From Curvivirga sp965219885 (GTDB lineage: Bacteria; Pseudomonadota; Alphaproteobacteria; UBA8366; Aestuariispiraceae), in contig NZ_CBDCOT010000009.1 of assembly GCF_965219885.1 (NCBI RefSeq), positions 1,798,001-1,862,000 of the forward strand: a DNA stretch of 64,000 nt, in the 5' to 3' direction. The notes beneath the pieces were generated by a model. The model was given only the letters and a program-made list of their open reading frames with translations. It was not told where the DNA came from and searched no databases. This document shows, in pieces, positions 33,195 to 42,677 of the stretch; position 1 is the first letter of the stretch; the number at the start of each line of letters is the position of its first letter. Made by a program: the position numbers and the translations under genes.

Positions 33195-35183
33195 TTATGC
33201 CTCAAGTTGCCCCTTGGCAGCTTCGACAACGGCTTCTGAAGTGATGCCGAAATGTTTGTAGAGATCGGCTATTGGTGCTGATGCCCCAAAACCGTTCATA
33301 CCAATGAAGGACCCTTTGATCCCTAGATATTTATCCCAACTATCACGTAGAGCTGCCTCACAAGCGACACGTGCTGCACCTTCACCCAATACGGATAAAC
33401 GATAGTCTAGTGGTTGCGCATCAAACAATTCCATACATGGCATGGATACAACTGCAGTCGGGATACCTTCTGCTTGCAACGCATCGCGCGCATTCATCAT
33501 GATTTCAACTTCGGACCCACTTGCCATCAAGGTAACTTTACGCTCGCCACCTTCAGCCTCACGTAATACATAACCGCCTTTGGCTGTCAGGTTTTCTTCA
33601 GTATGTTCGGTACGAAGAATTGGAAGACCTTGACGTGTTAATGCCATCGTAGATGGTGTATTTGTGTGTTCAAGTGTCAATGCCCAAGCTTCTGCTGTTT
33701 CGACTGTGTCACAGGGACGGAAAACATGCATGTTTGGAATAACGCGCAATGCAGCTAGATGTTCAACAGGCTGGTGTGTTGGGCCATCTTCGCCCAAGCC
33801 GATAGAATCGTGGGTCATTACATAACCAACGCGCAAACCCATCAACGCAGATAGACGCATGGATGGACGGCAGTAATCTGTGAAAACTAGGAATGTTGCA
33901 CCGTAAGGAATAAGACCACCGTGAAGAGCAATACCATTCATTGCCGCAGCCATGCCATGTTCACGAACACCATAATAGACGTAAGAATTCTCGTAAGAAC
34001 CAGCTTGGATACCTTCCATGCCTTTTGCTTTGGTATTGTTAGAACCTGTTAAATCCGCAGAGCCGCCCAGCATTTCAGGAATTGCTTCGGTGAGGACATT
34101 TAATACCAATTCAGAAGATTTTCGTGTTGCTGTTTTTTCCTGCGCTTCAGATGTTTGTTTTTTGAAAGCGTTAAGCGCTTCTTTCCAACCATCCTTTAAT
34201 TCACCCGCTTGGCCACGTTCAAACTCGGCACGTTTAGCAGCATCAATAGATGCCATACGTGTGTTCCATGCATCACGGTCCGCCTGACCACGTGAGCCTG
34301 CTGCGCGCCATGCGTCCAAAATTTCTGCTGGAATGTCGAATGGACCATGTGCCCAACCGATAGCATCTTTTGTGAGCTTGATTTCATCATCACCCAATGG
34401 GGAACCATGAGAAGAAGATTTACCAGCTTTCGCAGGGGAGCCGTAACCGATTGTTGTTTTGCAAGCAATTAAGGATGGTTTGTCTGTCAATTTCGCTGCG
34501 GCGATTGCTTTTTCGACTGCCTCTGCATCGTGACCATCACAAGCAGATACATCCCAGCCGCTTGCTTTGAAACGTGCTAATTGATCATCGGATACAGAAA
34601 CGTCTGTGGAACCGTCAATTGTGATGCCGTTATCGTCAAACAAAACGATCAAACGATCTAGCTTCAAATGACCTGCCATGGAGATTGCTTCGTGGGAGAT
34701 ACCTTCCATCAAGCAACCGTCACCTGCGATTGTATATGTATAGTGATCAACAACATCATTGCCAAAACGTGCATTCAAGATGCGTTCAGCTAATGCCATA
34801 CCAACCGCGTTGGCGATACCTTGGCCTAGTGGGCCAGTTGTTGTTTCAATACCTGCTGCATGACCATATTCAGGATGTCCTGCTGTACGTGCGTGAAGTT
34901 GACGGAAGTTTTTGATCTCATCCAAAGTGATATCTTCATATCCTGTGAGATACATCAACGCGTATTGAAGCATGGAACCATGACCTGCGCTCAAAACAAA
35001 GCGATCACGATCAGCCCAAGTTGGTGTCTTTGGATCAAATTTTAGAAATTTGGTGAACAAAACAGTCGCCACATCGGCCATGCCCATTGGCATGCCTGGG
35101 TGACCGGAATTTGCTTGTTGGACAGCATCCATAGCCAAAGCACGGATAGCATTGGCCAAATCTTTATGCGAAACAGCAGACAT
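33195..35183 (-). CDS. tkt: Transketolase
   Basis: Thiamine-diphosphate enzyme transferring two-carbon ketol units between pentose phosphate pathway sugars. 662 residues, full length. Features include QANSGHPGMPMGMAD at residues 22-36, the ThDP-binding GDGCLMEGISHEA near residue 155, the His-containing SSHGSPLG loop and the second-domain MTHDSIGLGEDGPTHQPVEH near residue 455. It is divergent from the DUF4164-zapA operon and followed by gap. Confidence 0.97.
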   Translation of the reverse strand: MSAVSHKDLANAIRALAMDAVQQANSGHPGMPMGMADVATVLFTKFLKFDPKTPTWADRDRFVLSAGHGSMLQYALMYLTGYEDITLDEIKNFRQLHARTAGHPEYGHAAGIETTTGPLGQGIANAVGMALAERILNARFGNDVVDHYTYTIAGDGCLMEGISHEAISMAGHLKLDRLIVLFDDNGITIDGSTDVSVSDDQLARFKASGWDVSACDGHDAEAVEKAIAAAKLTDKPSLIACKTTIGYGSPAKAGKSSSHGSPLGDDEIKLTKDAIGWAHGPFDIPAEILDAWRAAGSRGQADRDAWNTRMASIDAAKRAEFERGQAGELKDGWKEALNAFKKQTSEAQEKTATRKSSELVLNVLTEAIPEMLGGSADLTGSNNTKAKGMEGIQAGSYENSYVYYGVREHGMAAAMNGIALHGGLIPYGATFLVFTDYCRPSMRLSALMGLRVGYVMTHDSIGLGEDGPTHQPVEHLAALRVIPNMHVFRPCDTVETAEAWALTLEHTNTPSTMALTRQGLPILRTEHTEENLTAKGGYVLREAEGGERKVTLMASGSEVEIMMNARDALQAEGIPTAVVSMPCMELFDAQPLDYRLSVLGEGAARVACEAALRDSWDKYLGIKGSFIGMNGFGASAPIADLYKHFGITSEAVVEAAKGQLEA

Positions 35184-35580
35184 ATGTATAAAGCTCTTTA
35201 GCGTTCCAGCAACATCGCCCTACATCTCATATATTTTATCGAATCAGCAAGGGATGCTCGGTTTTCCCCTTATATATCCGGTAAAAACCCGGGCCGGATT
35301 ATTCGGGGCAAGTTGCGCAAAATAACTATCCAAAAGATTTCCCTACAGATAGCGCGCGCAAAATGCACAAAATGGACTGGAAGGTCAATGATTCTTTCCA
35401 TTTATTCGTCAAAATTCCCATAAAGAAGATCTTGGCTTTCATTTCAACTTTGGCATATTAATCCAGTTGTCCTGTTGACGAGAAAGGGATCACCACTTAA
35501 TTTCAAAGTAATTAATTAAGATAACTGAGAGTTTACAATATACTTTCGGTTGGGTCGCAGGTTGGAAGGTTTAAAGGCAA
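35184..35580. other. Divergent promoter region, tkt / DUF4164-zapA
   Basis: About 400 bases without a gene. On the plus strand TTGACG-N17-TAATTT (35476-35504) could drive the zapA operon. On the tkt side there is a hairpin ATCCGG-N12-CCGGAT (35276-35299). No RNA gene was recognised. Confidence 0.4.
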
Positions 35581-35883
35581 ATGAGTCAGTTGGACGAAAT
35601 TGCACGTAATTTAGATGCCGCTTTGGAGCGTCTTGAAGGGGCGGTGGAGACGCGCCTGCAAAATGCGTCAAATGTAAATGCGGAAGAAAATACTGTAACG
35701 GCTGATGAGGTTGAACAATTGCGTTCTGAATGTGATCAGTTACAGCAGGAAAATGCCTTGTTACGACAGGATGCCGCAGGGTTGGTTCAACGTTTGAGTA
35801 CAGCGTTACAACGTCTGGATACTGTGATTGCCGGTGATGATGAAAATGATGAAGACGCGCATCGGCAGGAGGCAGTCTTATGA
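35581..35883 (+). CDS. Small coiled-coil protein upstream of zapA (DUF4164-like)
   Basis: 100-residue cytoplasmic protein predicted to be almost entirely helical, with heptads in EQLRSECDQLQQENALLRQ and RLSTALQRLDTVIAG and an acidic tail. It resembles the DUF4164-type proteins that precede zapA in alphaproteobacteria. Its stop overlaps the zapA start (ATGA), so the two are translationally coupled, and a role in the divisome is inferred from that linkage only. The first codons encode MSQLD, as in zapA, probably by chance. Confidence 0.8.
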   Translation: MSQLDEIARNLDAALERLEGAVETRLQNASNVNAEENTVTADEVEQLRSECDQLQQENALLRQDAAGLVQRLSTALQRLDTVIAGDDENDEDAHRQEAVL

Positions 35884-36233
35884 GCCAGCTAGATATTCAA
35901 ATCAATGGACGGCATTATAATATAGCTTGTGATGATGGCCAGGAAGAGCATCTCCAGAAGCTAGGCAGATTTTTTGGTGATCGCGTCGAAGAACTCGCGG
36001 CTGCTATGGGGCAGGTGGGAGATGCACGTTTGATGTTGATGGCAGGATTGATGGTTGCAGATGAATTATCTGATGCATATGCCGAAGTTGAAAAATTGAA
36101 AGAAGATATGATAACGCTTCAAAAAAATGCGACGCAAGTTATGCCGGACCAAGGAACAATGGAAATATTCGCGAATATGACAAATAGGATTGAGGCGATC
36201 GCCGCACGGTTGGAACAACCTGTAGAAACATAA
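35880..36233 (+). CDS. zapA: Cell division protein ZapA
   Basis: FtsZ-associated protein that bundles Z-ring protofilaments. 117 residues. The N-terminal beta/alpha unit has INGRHYNIACDDGQEEHLQKL (quoted in part), and the ARLMLMAGLMVADEL helix near residue 55 and a C-terminal coiled coil are typical of the family. It overlaps the upstream coiled-coil gene by 4 bases and ends in a strong terminator. The 6S RNA gene and 5-formyltetrahydrofolate cyclo-ligase gene that often follow zapA are not here. Confidence 0.92.
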   Translation: MSQLDIQINGRHYNIACDDGQEEHLQKLGRFFGDRVEELAAAMGQVGDARLMLMAGLMVADELSDAYAEVEKLKEDMITLQKNATQVMPDQGTMEIFANMTNRIEAIAARLEQPVET

Positions 36234-36234
36234 A

Positions 36235-36264
36235 AAAAACGCCCGTAAATTTGCGGGCGTTTTT
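36235..36264. terminator. Bidirectional intrinsic terminator, zapA / araC-family gene
   Basis: Stem AAAAACGCCCG / CGGGCGTTTTT with an 8-base loop, one base after the zapA stop and 20 bases from the convergent regulator's stop. Confidence 0.93.
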
Positions 36265-36283
36265 GTATCTGAGATTTGCAGAA

Positions 36284-37306
36284 TTATTCTTCTGCGTAAT
36301 CTGCGTCTTCTTCTTCATCAATCATGTCCAGGCCACGTCGTTCTGCACGTGGGGTTTTACCGAACATATCTCGATAACATTTGGAGAAATGGGAGGCGGA
36401 CGTAAAGCCGCTGGCAAAAGCAACCTCTGTAACAGGCATTGTTGTCTGTGTTAACAGTTTACGAGCACGATTTAAGCGAAGTTTCAAATAATAGCGTGCT
36501 GGGCTTGTGGAAAGATAGCGACTAAACAAGCGCTCCAATTGGCGACGTGATAAACCCACACGACGTGCAATTTCATCGCGGCTTAGGGCTTCTTCAGTGT
36601 TTTTCTCCATCTCCGAAATTGCCTTGATCAATTTCGGGTGGCTCACACGTAAGCGTGCTTGTAATGGCAGGCGTTGATTGTCGTTACCTTCGCGGATTCG
36701 CTCATGCATAAACTGTTCGGAAACCGCACCTGCGAAATCAGATCCATGTTTGCGGCCGACTTCATTCAGCATCATATCAAGTGCAGCAGTTCCGCCTGCA
36801 CAAGTGAAGCGATCACGATCAATTTCATATAGCTCGGCACGTACATCAATATCCGGGAATTCTTCGGAAAAACTATCCAAATTTGCCCAGTGAATAGTAC
36901 AGCGATAGCCATTCAATAGACCTGCATGAGCCAGAATATGTGCGCCAGTACAAATAGCACCCATTTGTGTGCCTTCGCGGGCCCATCGACGTAAGTAACC
37001 AAATGTTAATGCATCGTTGTAAATATGTGCATCTACCCCAGAGCATACAACCACATTGGTTGGGCGAACCACTTCGGTTGCTGTACTATTGGGTGTGATT
37101 TCGATGCCATTTGATGCCATAACGGGTAAACCGTCACGACTAATCAATTCCCATGTGTAAAGGGTTCTTTCAGCGACTTGATTTGCCAAGCGCAAGGGCT
37201 CAAGAAGGCTTGTGAAGGCAATCATGGAAAACTGTGGAATCAGGAACAAAGAAATATGTTCCGGTTTGTCTTCCCCTACATCTTTATACATCGCAGCTGT
37301 TTGCAT
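36284..37306 (-). CDS. GlxA-family AraC-type regulator, GbdR-like
   Basis: 340 residues: an N-terminal DJ-1/PfpI-like (GATase1) ligand domain (about 18-190, with GAICTGAHILAHAGLLNG) and a C-terminal AraC pair of helix-turn-helix motifs (about 230-325, ending FGKTPRAERR after FASGFTSASHFSKCYRDM). This architecture and the strong similarity by eye match GbdR/CdhR, which activate glycine-betaine, dimethylglycine, sarcosine or carnitine catabolism. It is divergent from soxBDAG across a 766-base region containing repeated motifs, so control of sarcosine oxidase is the obvious inference. The ligand cannot be read directly. Confidence 0.88.
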   Translation of the reverse strand: MQTAAMYKDVGEDKPEHISLFLIPQFSMIAFTSLLEPLRLANQVAERTLYTWELISRDGLPVMASNGIEITPNSTATEVVRPTNVVVCSGVDAHIYNDALTFGYLRRWAREGTQMGAICTGAHILAHAGLLNGYRCTIHWANLDSFSEEFPDIDVRAELYEIDRDRFTCAGGTAALDMMLNEVGRKHGSDFAGAVSEQFMHERIREGNDNQRLPLQARLRVSHPKLIKAISEMEKNTEEALSRDEIARRVGLSRRQLERLFSRYLSTSPARYYLKLRLNRARKLLTQTTMPVTEVAFASGFTSASHFSKCYRDMFGKTPRAERRGLDMIDEEEDADYAEE

Positions 37307-37532
37307 ATCTTTGCTACCTTATAAAACTGTATTCAGTAGAGTTGCCGTTTTATATCGATCCTACTGACAAATAATCCCTAAAAGCGTTTGTTACATTTTT
37401 TTTAATTTTTAACGCAGAGCACTGCCACATAATAGGAAGTGAAATTTCTGTCAATCGCGTTTTTACTATAAATGTCACTTCTTTATAGAGATATACCAAT
37501 ATTTATACTAGAAATGCATTCTATTGTCATGT

Positions 37533-37563
37533 AAGCGACAATTAGTCTAAATGCTAGTCGCTT
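37533..37563. promoter_or_regulatory. Candidate operator, inverted repeat copy 1
   Basis: AAGCGAC (37533-37539), 17 bases, GTCGCTT (37557-37563). It lies between the regulator and its presumed target operon. Possible binding site of the GbdR-like protein. Confidence 0.4.
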
Positions 37564-37736
37564 TTAGGGATGTTTGCTATGAATTTTTTAATGAAGAGAG
37601 AATTAATTTATAAGCTTATCTTTAAAACGACATGAAGGTGGAAAGAATCTAGTCTTTGAATTGATCCGGTGGACGTAAGTTTCTCGTATGGAAATATGAT
37701 ATACGATAGTGCTGCCGTTCATTAGTAATATTGGAT

Positions 37737-37763
37737 AGCGACTTTTTTTGATGTTGTGTCGCT
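37737..37763. promoter_or_regulatory. Candidate operator, inverted repeat copy 2
   Basis: AGCGAC (37737-37742), 15 bases, GTCGCT (37758-37763), the same arms as copy 1 about 200 bases nearer to soxB. A third GTCGCT at 37915-37920 lacks a clear partner. Confidence 0.4.
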
Positions 37764-38072
37764 TTGTCTAAGCTTTATTAGTTTAAGTTTTATAAAATGG
37801 TTTTAATTATGGTGGTTTTCTTTATTCGGGTGAAGATAGGAGACTTTTTATTTTCGCAGTAAAGCTTGGTTTTCTGCGGGATTTAGAGGGGAAAGTGTAG
37901 AAAAAATGTGTTATGTCGCTTTTTACTTTTTTCCTGTCGCGCAATCGCGCTTATAGCAGGCTCTTCTCCCATAAAAGGATTTAAGTTTAGCATTATATCG
38001 GCCTGACCAATTGAACTTCCATTCGGGAAGAACGAAGAAGCAGGTGTTTTTTGAGCAGGAAATGGGAAGAGA

Positions 38073-39317
38073 ATGAATAAATATTCTGTTTTCTCACTCG
38101 TCCGTAACGCGATGAGTTATCATGAAAATTGGCAAAAGGCTTGGCGTAGCCCGGATCCAAAGAAAGAATACGATGTTGTGATCGTTGGTGGTGGAGCCCA
38201 CGGTTTGGCTACAGCGTACTACCTTGCAAAAGAATGTGGCATTACAAATGTTGCCATTCTTGAGAAAGGCTGGTTAGGCGGTGGTAACACAGGTCGTAAC
38301 ACAACAATTGTACGTTCTAACTATCTTTGGGATGAATCTTCTGCGATTTATGAACATGCGATGAAACTGTGGGAAAATCTTAGCCAAGATTTGAACTACA
38401 ACGTGATGTTCTCTCAACGTGGTTTGTTGCATTTAGCGCATAACGTTCATGACATGCAAGAAATTGGTCGTCGTGGCCATGCCATTCACTTGAACGGTAT
38501 CGACAGTGAATTCCTGACACCTGAACAAGTAAAAGAGATCGAACCGACAATTAACCTAGATTGTCGTTATCCGGTTCTTGGCGCGTTGTTACAACGTCGT
38601 GGTGGTAGTGCACGACATGATGCGGTTGCATGGGGTTATGCGCGTGCGGCTGACGCTATGGGTGTTGATATTATCCAAAACTGTGAAGTGACAGGCTTTG
38701 ATATCCAAGATGGCGTTGTGAAGGGGGTTCAAACTTCTCGCGGTCATATTGGTGCTAAGAAAGTCGGTGTGGTAACAGCAGGTCATTCTTCTGTAATGGC
38801 TGCTATGGCTGGTTTCCGTATGCCACTTGAAAGTTTCCCACTGCAAGCGATGGTATCTGAACCATTGAAACCAGTGATCAACACAGTGATCATGTCTGGC
38901 GCAGTTCACGTATACCTATCCCAGTCCGACAAAGGTGAATTGGTTGTAGGTGCGGGTTCCGATAACTTTGTAAGTTATTCCCAACGCGGTAGCTTCGACA
39001 TGATGGACCACATTGTTGGCCCATTGAAAGAATTGTTCCCGTTCACATCTCGTCTACGCATGATGCGTCAATGGGGTGGTATTGTTGACGTGACAGTTGA
39101 CCGTTCTCCGATTATCACAAAAACACCAGTTGAAAACATGTTCTTCAACTGTGGTTGGGGTACAGGTGGCTTTAAGGCAACACCTGGTTCCGGTAACGTA
39201 TTCGCACATTCCATTGCAAATGGTGAACTTCACCCAATTGCAGCACCATTTACAATGAACCGTTTCAATACAGGTGCATTGATTGATGAGGGTGCAGCTG
39301 CGGCTGTGGCTCACTAA
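38073..39317 (+). CDS. soxB: Sarcosine oxidase subunit beta
   Basis: Flavin subunit of heterotetrameric sarcosine oxidase, which demethylates sarcosine to glycine. 414 residues. The FAD-binding IVGGGAHGLATAYYL is near residue 37, then GGNTGRNTTIVRSNY. GGSARHDAVAWGYARAA near residue 175 holds the histidine expected to carry covalent FMN. The C-terminal GWGTGGFKATPGSG completes the flavin site. First gene of soxBDAG; the ATG at 38073 follows GGAAGAG. Codon use looks biased (many ACA, GGT, CGT), consistent with high expression across this operon. Confidence 0.95.
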   Translation: MNKYSVFSLVRNAMSYHENWQKAWRSPDPKKEYDVVIVGGGAHGLATAYYLAKECGITNVAILEKGWLGGGNTGRNTTIVRSNYLWDESSAIYEHAMKLWENLSQDLNYNVMFSQRGLLHLAHNVHDMQEIGRRGHAIHLNGIDSEFLTPEQVKEIEPTINLDCRYPVLGALLQRRGGSARHDAVAWGYARAADAMGVDIIQNCEVTGFDIQDGVVKGVQTSRGHIGAKKVGVVTAGHSSVMAAMAGFRMPLESFPLQAMVSEPLKPVINTVIMSGAVHVYLSQSDKGELVVGAGSDNFVSYSQRGSFDMMDHIVGPLKELFPFTSRLRMMRQWGGIVDVTVDRSPIITKTPVENMFFNCGWGTGGFKATPGSGNVFAHSIANGELHPIAAPFTMNRFNTGALIDEGAAAAVAH

Positions 39318-39336
39318 GGAAAGAGGAGAAATTTAG

Positions 39337-39630
39337 ATGTTAGTTATTAAATGCCCTTTCTGCGGTGAACGTGATCAAACAGAATTTACATGTCATGGTG
39401 AGGCGCATATCGCGCGTCCGGAAAACCCTGATGAGTTAACTGATGAGCAATGGGGGGATTATATTTTCTTCCGTCAAAACATCAAAGGTTACCAATATGA
39501 ACGTTGGTCTCATGATCATGGTTGTGGCCGTTGGTTCAACGCACTTCGCAACTCTGTGACAGATCAGTTCGTAGATACTTATAAAATAGGCGAAGAAAAG
39601 CCTGCTATTCCTTCTGACGAGGGCAAATAA
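39337..39630 (+). CDS. soxD: Sarcosine oxidase subunit delta
   Basis: Small zinc-binding subunit of heterotetrameric sarcosine oxidase. 97 residues. The ligands are visible as CPFCG (Cys6 and Cys9) and the HDHGCGRWF segment near residue 60 (His and Cys). It sits between soxB and soxA with gaps of 19 and 2 bases, the invariant soxBDAG order. Confidence 0.94.
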   Translation: MLVIKCPFCGERDQTEFTCHGEAHIARPENPDELTDEQWGDYIFFRQNIKGYQYERWSHDHGCGRWFNALRNSVTDQFVDTYKIGEEKPAIPSDEGK

Positions 39631-39632
39631 AA

Positions 39633-42600
39633 ATGAGCCAGTCTAACCGTATTAAAACTGGCGGTCGTATTGATCGCAATAAACCGGTTTCTTTCACATT
39701 TGATGGAAAAACCTTCCAAGGCTTTGAAGGCGATACATTGGCTTCTGCATTGTTGGCAAACAACGTGCACCTAATGGGTCGTTCCTTTAAATATCACCGT
39801 CCACGTGGTGTTTTGTCTGCGGGTTCTGAAGAACCAAACGCAATCGTAACTATTGGTTCCGGTAAGCGTTCTGATCCAAACACACGTGCAACAGTTGTTG
39901 AAATGTTTGATGGTCTTGAAGCGTCTAGCCAAAACTGCTGGCCGTCTTTGAACTTTGATATTGGTGGTATCAACAACAAACTATCCCGTTTCTTCCCAGC
40001 TGGTTTCTACTACAAAACATTCATGTGGCCAAAATCCATGTGGATGAAATATGAGGAAATCATTCGTGCCTCTGCTGGTATGGGGGTTGCGCCTGAAGAA
40101 GGCGATCCAGATACATATGCGGTGAAACACGAATATTGTGACGTGTTGATTGCAGGTGGTGGCCCTGCTGGTCTATCTGCTGCATTGACAGCAGGTCGCA
40201 CAGGTGCGCGTGTTATCTTGATCGATGAGCAAAATGAATTCGGTGGTTCCTTACTATCTGATCATGGTGCGGAAATCGATGGCAAACCAGCAATGGACTG
40301 GGTTGACTCAGCGATTGCTGAATTGAAAGAAATGGAAGAAGTAACCATTTTGAACCGTACAGCGGTTATCGGCTACTTTGACCATAACTTCATCACAGCG
40401 ATGGAAAAAATCACTGACCATCTTGGTCCACAAGACAACAATGACACACCACGTCAGCGTTTCTGGAAAATCCGTGCGAAACAAGTTGTTTTGGCATCTG
40501 GTTCTTTCGAACGTCCAATGTTGTTTGGTGACAATGACCGTCCAGGTGTGATGTTGGCATCTGCTGTTCGTACTTACATCAACCGCTATGGCGTATTGCC
40601 GGGTAAAGACATGGTTGTCTTCACCAATAATGACAGCGCGTATAAAACAGCTCTAGATGCTTTTGCAAATGGTGGTCGTGTTGAAATCGTCGACACACGT
40701 GTTGATCCAAAAGGCCCATTGGTTGAACAAGCACGTAGTTTGGATATCACAATCCACACAAATGCTGCGATCGTTGGGACAAAAGGCTACCGTCGTCTAA
40801 AAGGCGTGGAAGTTATGGAACTGAACGAAGCTGGTGACGGCGTGAAAGGCACAAAATTCCATATCGGTTGTGATGTGGTTGCAATGTCTTCCGGTTGGAA
40901 CCCTGCAGTGAACTTGTTCTCTCAAGCGCGTGGTAAATTGCGTTATGACGAAGAGCTAACAAGCTTTGTGCCTGATCATTGCCAGTGGGATAACTATTCC
41001 GTTGGTTCCTGTAACGGTACATTTACGTTGGAAGGCGCTTTGTCTGAAGGTCTTGAAGCTGGTTTGAAAGCGGCACAAGCTGCTGGTTTTGGTGAAGGTC
41101 AATCTGTACCTGCAACACCATCCGCACCAGAAGTTGAACATGGTGACATGCGTACATTGTGGTATATCCCGATGGATCGTCCTTTGGCACGTGGCAAAAA
41201 ACATTTCCACGAATTCCAAAACGACTCCACCGTTGCTGACATTCACTTGGCAGCACGTGAAGGTTATATCTCTGTTGAGCATTTGAAACGCTATACAACA
41301 ACAGGTATGGGTACCGACCAAGGTAAGACATCCAACGTAAACGCGCTCGCAATCATGGCGCAAATCCGTGGCGTGTCTATTCCACAGGTTGGTACAACAA
41401 CGTTCCGTCCACCTTTCGTACCAGTAACATTCGGTGCGATTGCGGGTCACGATGTCGAAGACCTATTCTTGCAAGCACGTAAAACACCAATGCATTCCGC
41501 ACATGATCGCAATGGCGCGATTTATGAGGATGTGGGTGACTGGAAACGTCCATACTACTTCCCGAAAGCGGGTGAAGACATGCATGCGGCTGTTCAACGC
41601 GAATGTAAGGCTGTTCGTGATAGCGTAGGTATCATGGATGGTTCCACATTGGGCAAATTGGACATCCAGGGTAAAGATGCGTCTCGTCTATTGAACCTTC
41701 TATACACAAATGCATGGAGCAAGTTGGCACCAGGCAAATGTCGTTACGGTTTGATGTTGAACGAACATGGTATGGTATTTGACGATGGTGTGACCACATG
41801 CCTTGCAGAAAACCACTATCACATGACAACCACAACAGGTGGCGCTGGTCGTGTGGCGAACTGGATTGAGGAATGGTTGCAAACTGAATATCCTGAATGG
41901 GATTGTTATGCGACGTCTGTGACAGAACAATGGGCAGTGTCCATCTTGAACGGTCCTAAATCCCGTAAGGTGCTTGAGAAGTTGGTCGACATTGACCTAT
42001 CTGCAGAAGCATTCCCGTTCATGTCTATGAAAGAATGTCATATCGCAGGTGTGCCGGCACGTATCTATCGTATTTCCTTTACTGGTGAGCTTTCTTACGA
42101 GATCAACGTACCTGCACGCTATGGCTTGCATGTATGGGATGCTTTGTTGGAAGCAGGTGAAGAGTTTGATATCTGCCAATATGGTACAGAAACTATGCAC
42201 GTTCTTCGTGCGGAAAAAGGTTTCATCATTGCAGGCCAAGATACAGATGGCTCCGTAACACCTATGGACCTTGATATGGACTGGATCGTGTCCAAGAAGA
42301 AAGGTGACTTCCTTGGTCGTCGTTCCTTCACACGTACCGATACAGCCCGTACAGACCGTAAGCAATTGGTTGGTGTGCTAACCGAAGATCCGAATGTGGT
42401 TCTGATGGAAGGTGCGCATCTCGTTCGTGAGTTGAAAGATAAGCCACCTATGGACATGTTGGGGCACGTAACATCCAGTTACATGTCGCCTAACTGTGGT
42501 CGTTCTATTGCGATGGCGTTGATCCGTGACGGTAAGAACTTGAAAGGTCAATCTTTCATGGTTCCAACTATGGGCGGTAAGGCACATAAAGTAACAATCA

Positions 42601-42656
42601 CCGATCCGATTTTCTTCGATAAGGAGAATAAACGTATCGATGGCGAACCGTCCTAA
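39633..42656 (+). CDS. soxA: Sarcosine oxidase subunit alpha
   Basis: Large subunit, 1007 residues. An N-terminal 2Fe-2S ferredoxin-like fold (the GFEGDTLASALLANNVHLMGRSF region), an NAD/FAD-type dinucleotide domain beginning VLIAGGGPAGLSAALTAGRTG near residue 173, and a C-terminal GcvT-like tetrahydrofolate-binding domain (about 610-1007, with PMDLDMDWIVSKKKGDFLGR). The enzyme passes the methyl carbon of sarcosine to tetrahydrofolate as 5,10-methylene-THF and produces hydrogen peroxide. Full length, no disruption. Third gene of the operon. Confidence 0.96.
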   Translation: MSQSNRIKTGGRIDRNKPVSFTFDGKTFQGFEGDTLASALLANNVHLMGRSFKYHRPRGVLSAGSEEPNAIVTIGSGKRSDPNTRATVVEMFDGLEASSQNCWPSLNFDIGGINNKLSRFFPAGFYYKTFMWPKSMWMKYEEIIRASAGMGVAPEEGDPDTYAVKHEYCDVLIAGGGPAGLSAALTAGRTGARVILIDEQNEFGGSLLSDHGAEIDGKPAMDWVDSAIAELKEMEEVTILNRTAVIGYFDHNFITAMEKITDHLGPQDNNDTPRQRFWKIRAKQVVLASGSFERPMLFGDNDRPGVMLASAVRTYINRYGVLPGKDMVVFTNNDSAYKTALDAFANGGRVEIVDTRVDPKGPLVEQARSLDITIHTNAAIVGTKGYRRLKGVEVMELNEAGDGVKGTKFHIGCDVVAMSSGWNPAVNLFSQARGKLRYDEELTSFVPDHCQWDNYSVGSCNGTFTLEGALSEGLEAGLKAAQAAGFGEGQSVPATPSAPEVEHGDMRTLWYIPMDRPLARGKKHFHEFQNDSTVADIHLAAREGYISVEHLKRYTTTGMGTDQGKTSNVNALAIMAQIRGVSIPQVGTTTFRPPFVPVTFGAIAGHDVEDLFLQARKTPMHSAHDRNGAIYEDVGDWKRPYYFPKAGEDMHAAVQRECKAVRDSVGIMDGSTLGKLDIQGKDASRLLNLLYTNAWSKLAPGKCRYGLMLNEHGMVFDDGVTTCLAENHYHMTTTTGGAGRVANWIEEWLQTEYPEWDCYATSVTEQWAVSILNGPKSRKVLEKLVDIDLSAEAFPFMSMKECHIAGVPARIYRISFTGELSYEINVPARYGLHVWDALLEAGEEFDICQYGTETMHVLRAEKGFIIAGQDTDGSVTPMDLDMDWIVSKKKGDFLGRRSFTRTDTARTDRKQLVGVLTEDPNVVLMEGAHLVRELKDKPPMDMLGHVTSSYMSPNCGRSIAMALIRDGKNLKGQSFMVPTMGGKAHKVTITDPIFFDKENKRIDGEPS

Positions 42657-42677
42657 GACGTTCTGGAGGAATTAATA

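Larger units (their letters stand above)
37307..38072. other. Long regulatory region between the GbdR-like gene and soxB
   Basis: 766 bases, AT-rich, no supported ORF. It holds GTCGCTTT in the same orientation at 37557, 37758 and 37915 (the first and third followed by another T), with AAGCGAC/AGCGAC partners forming inverted repeats for the first two copies. A further GTCGCGCAATCGCGC cluster is at 37936-37950. No tRNA or terminator seen. Confidence 0.5.

Noticed and set aside
36235..36283. 6S RNA gene after zapA
   Set aside because: The usual site for 6S RNA in alphaproteobacteria is occupied only by a terminator and the convergent regulator gene.
37307..38072. Sigma54 promoter before soxB
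   Set aside because: I looked for GG-N10-GC; the nearest candidate (GG-N10-TG near 38001) breaks the invariant GC.
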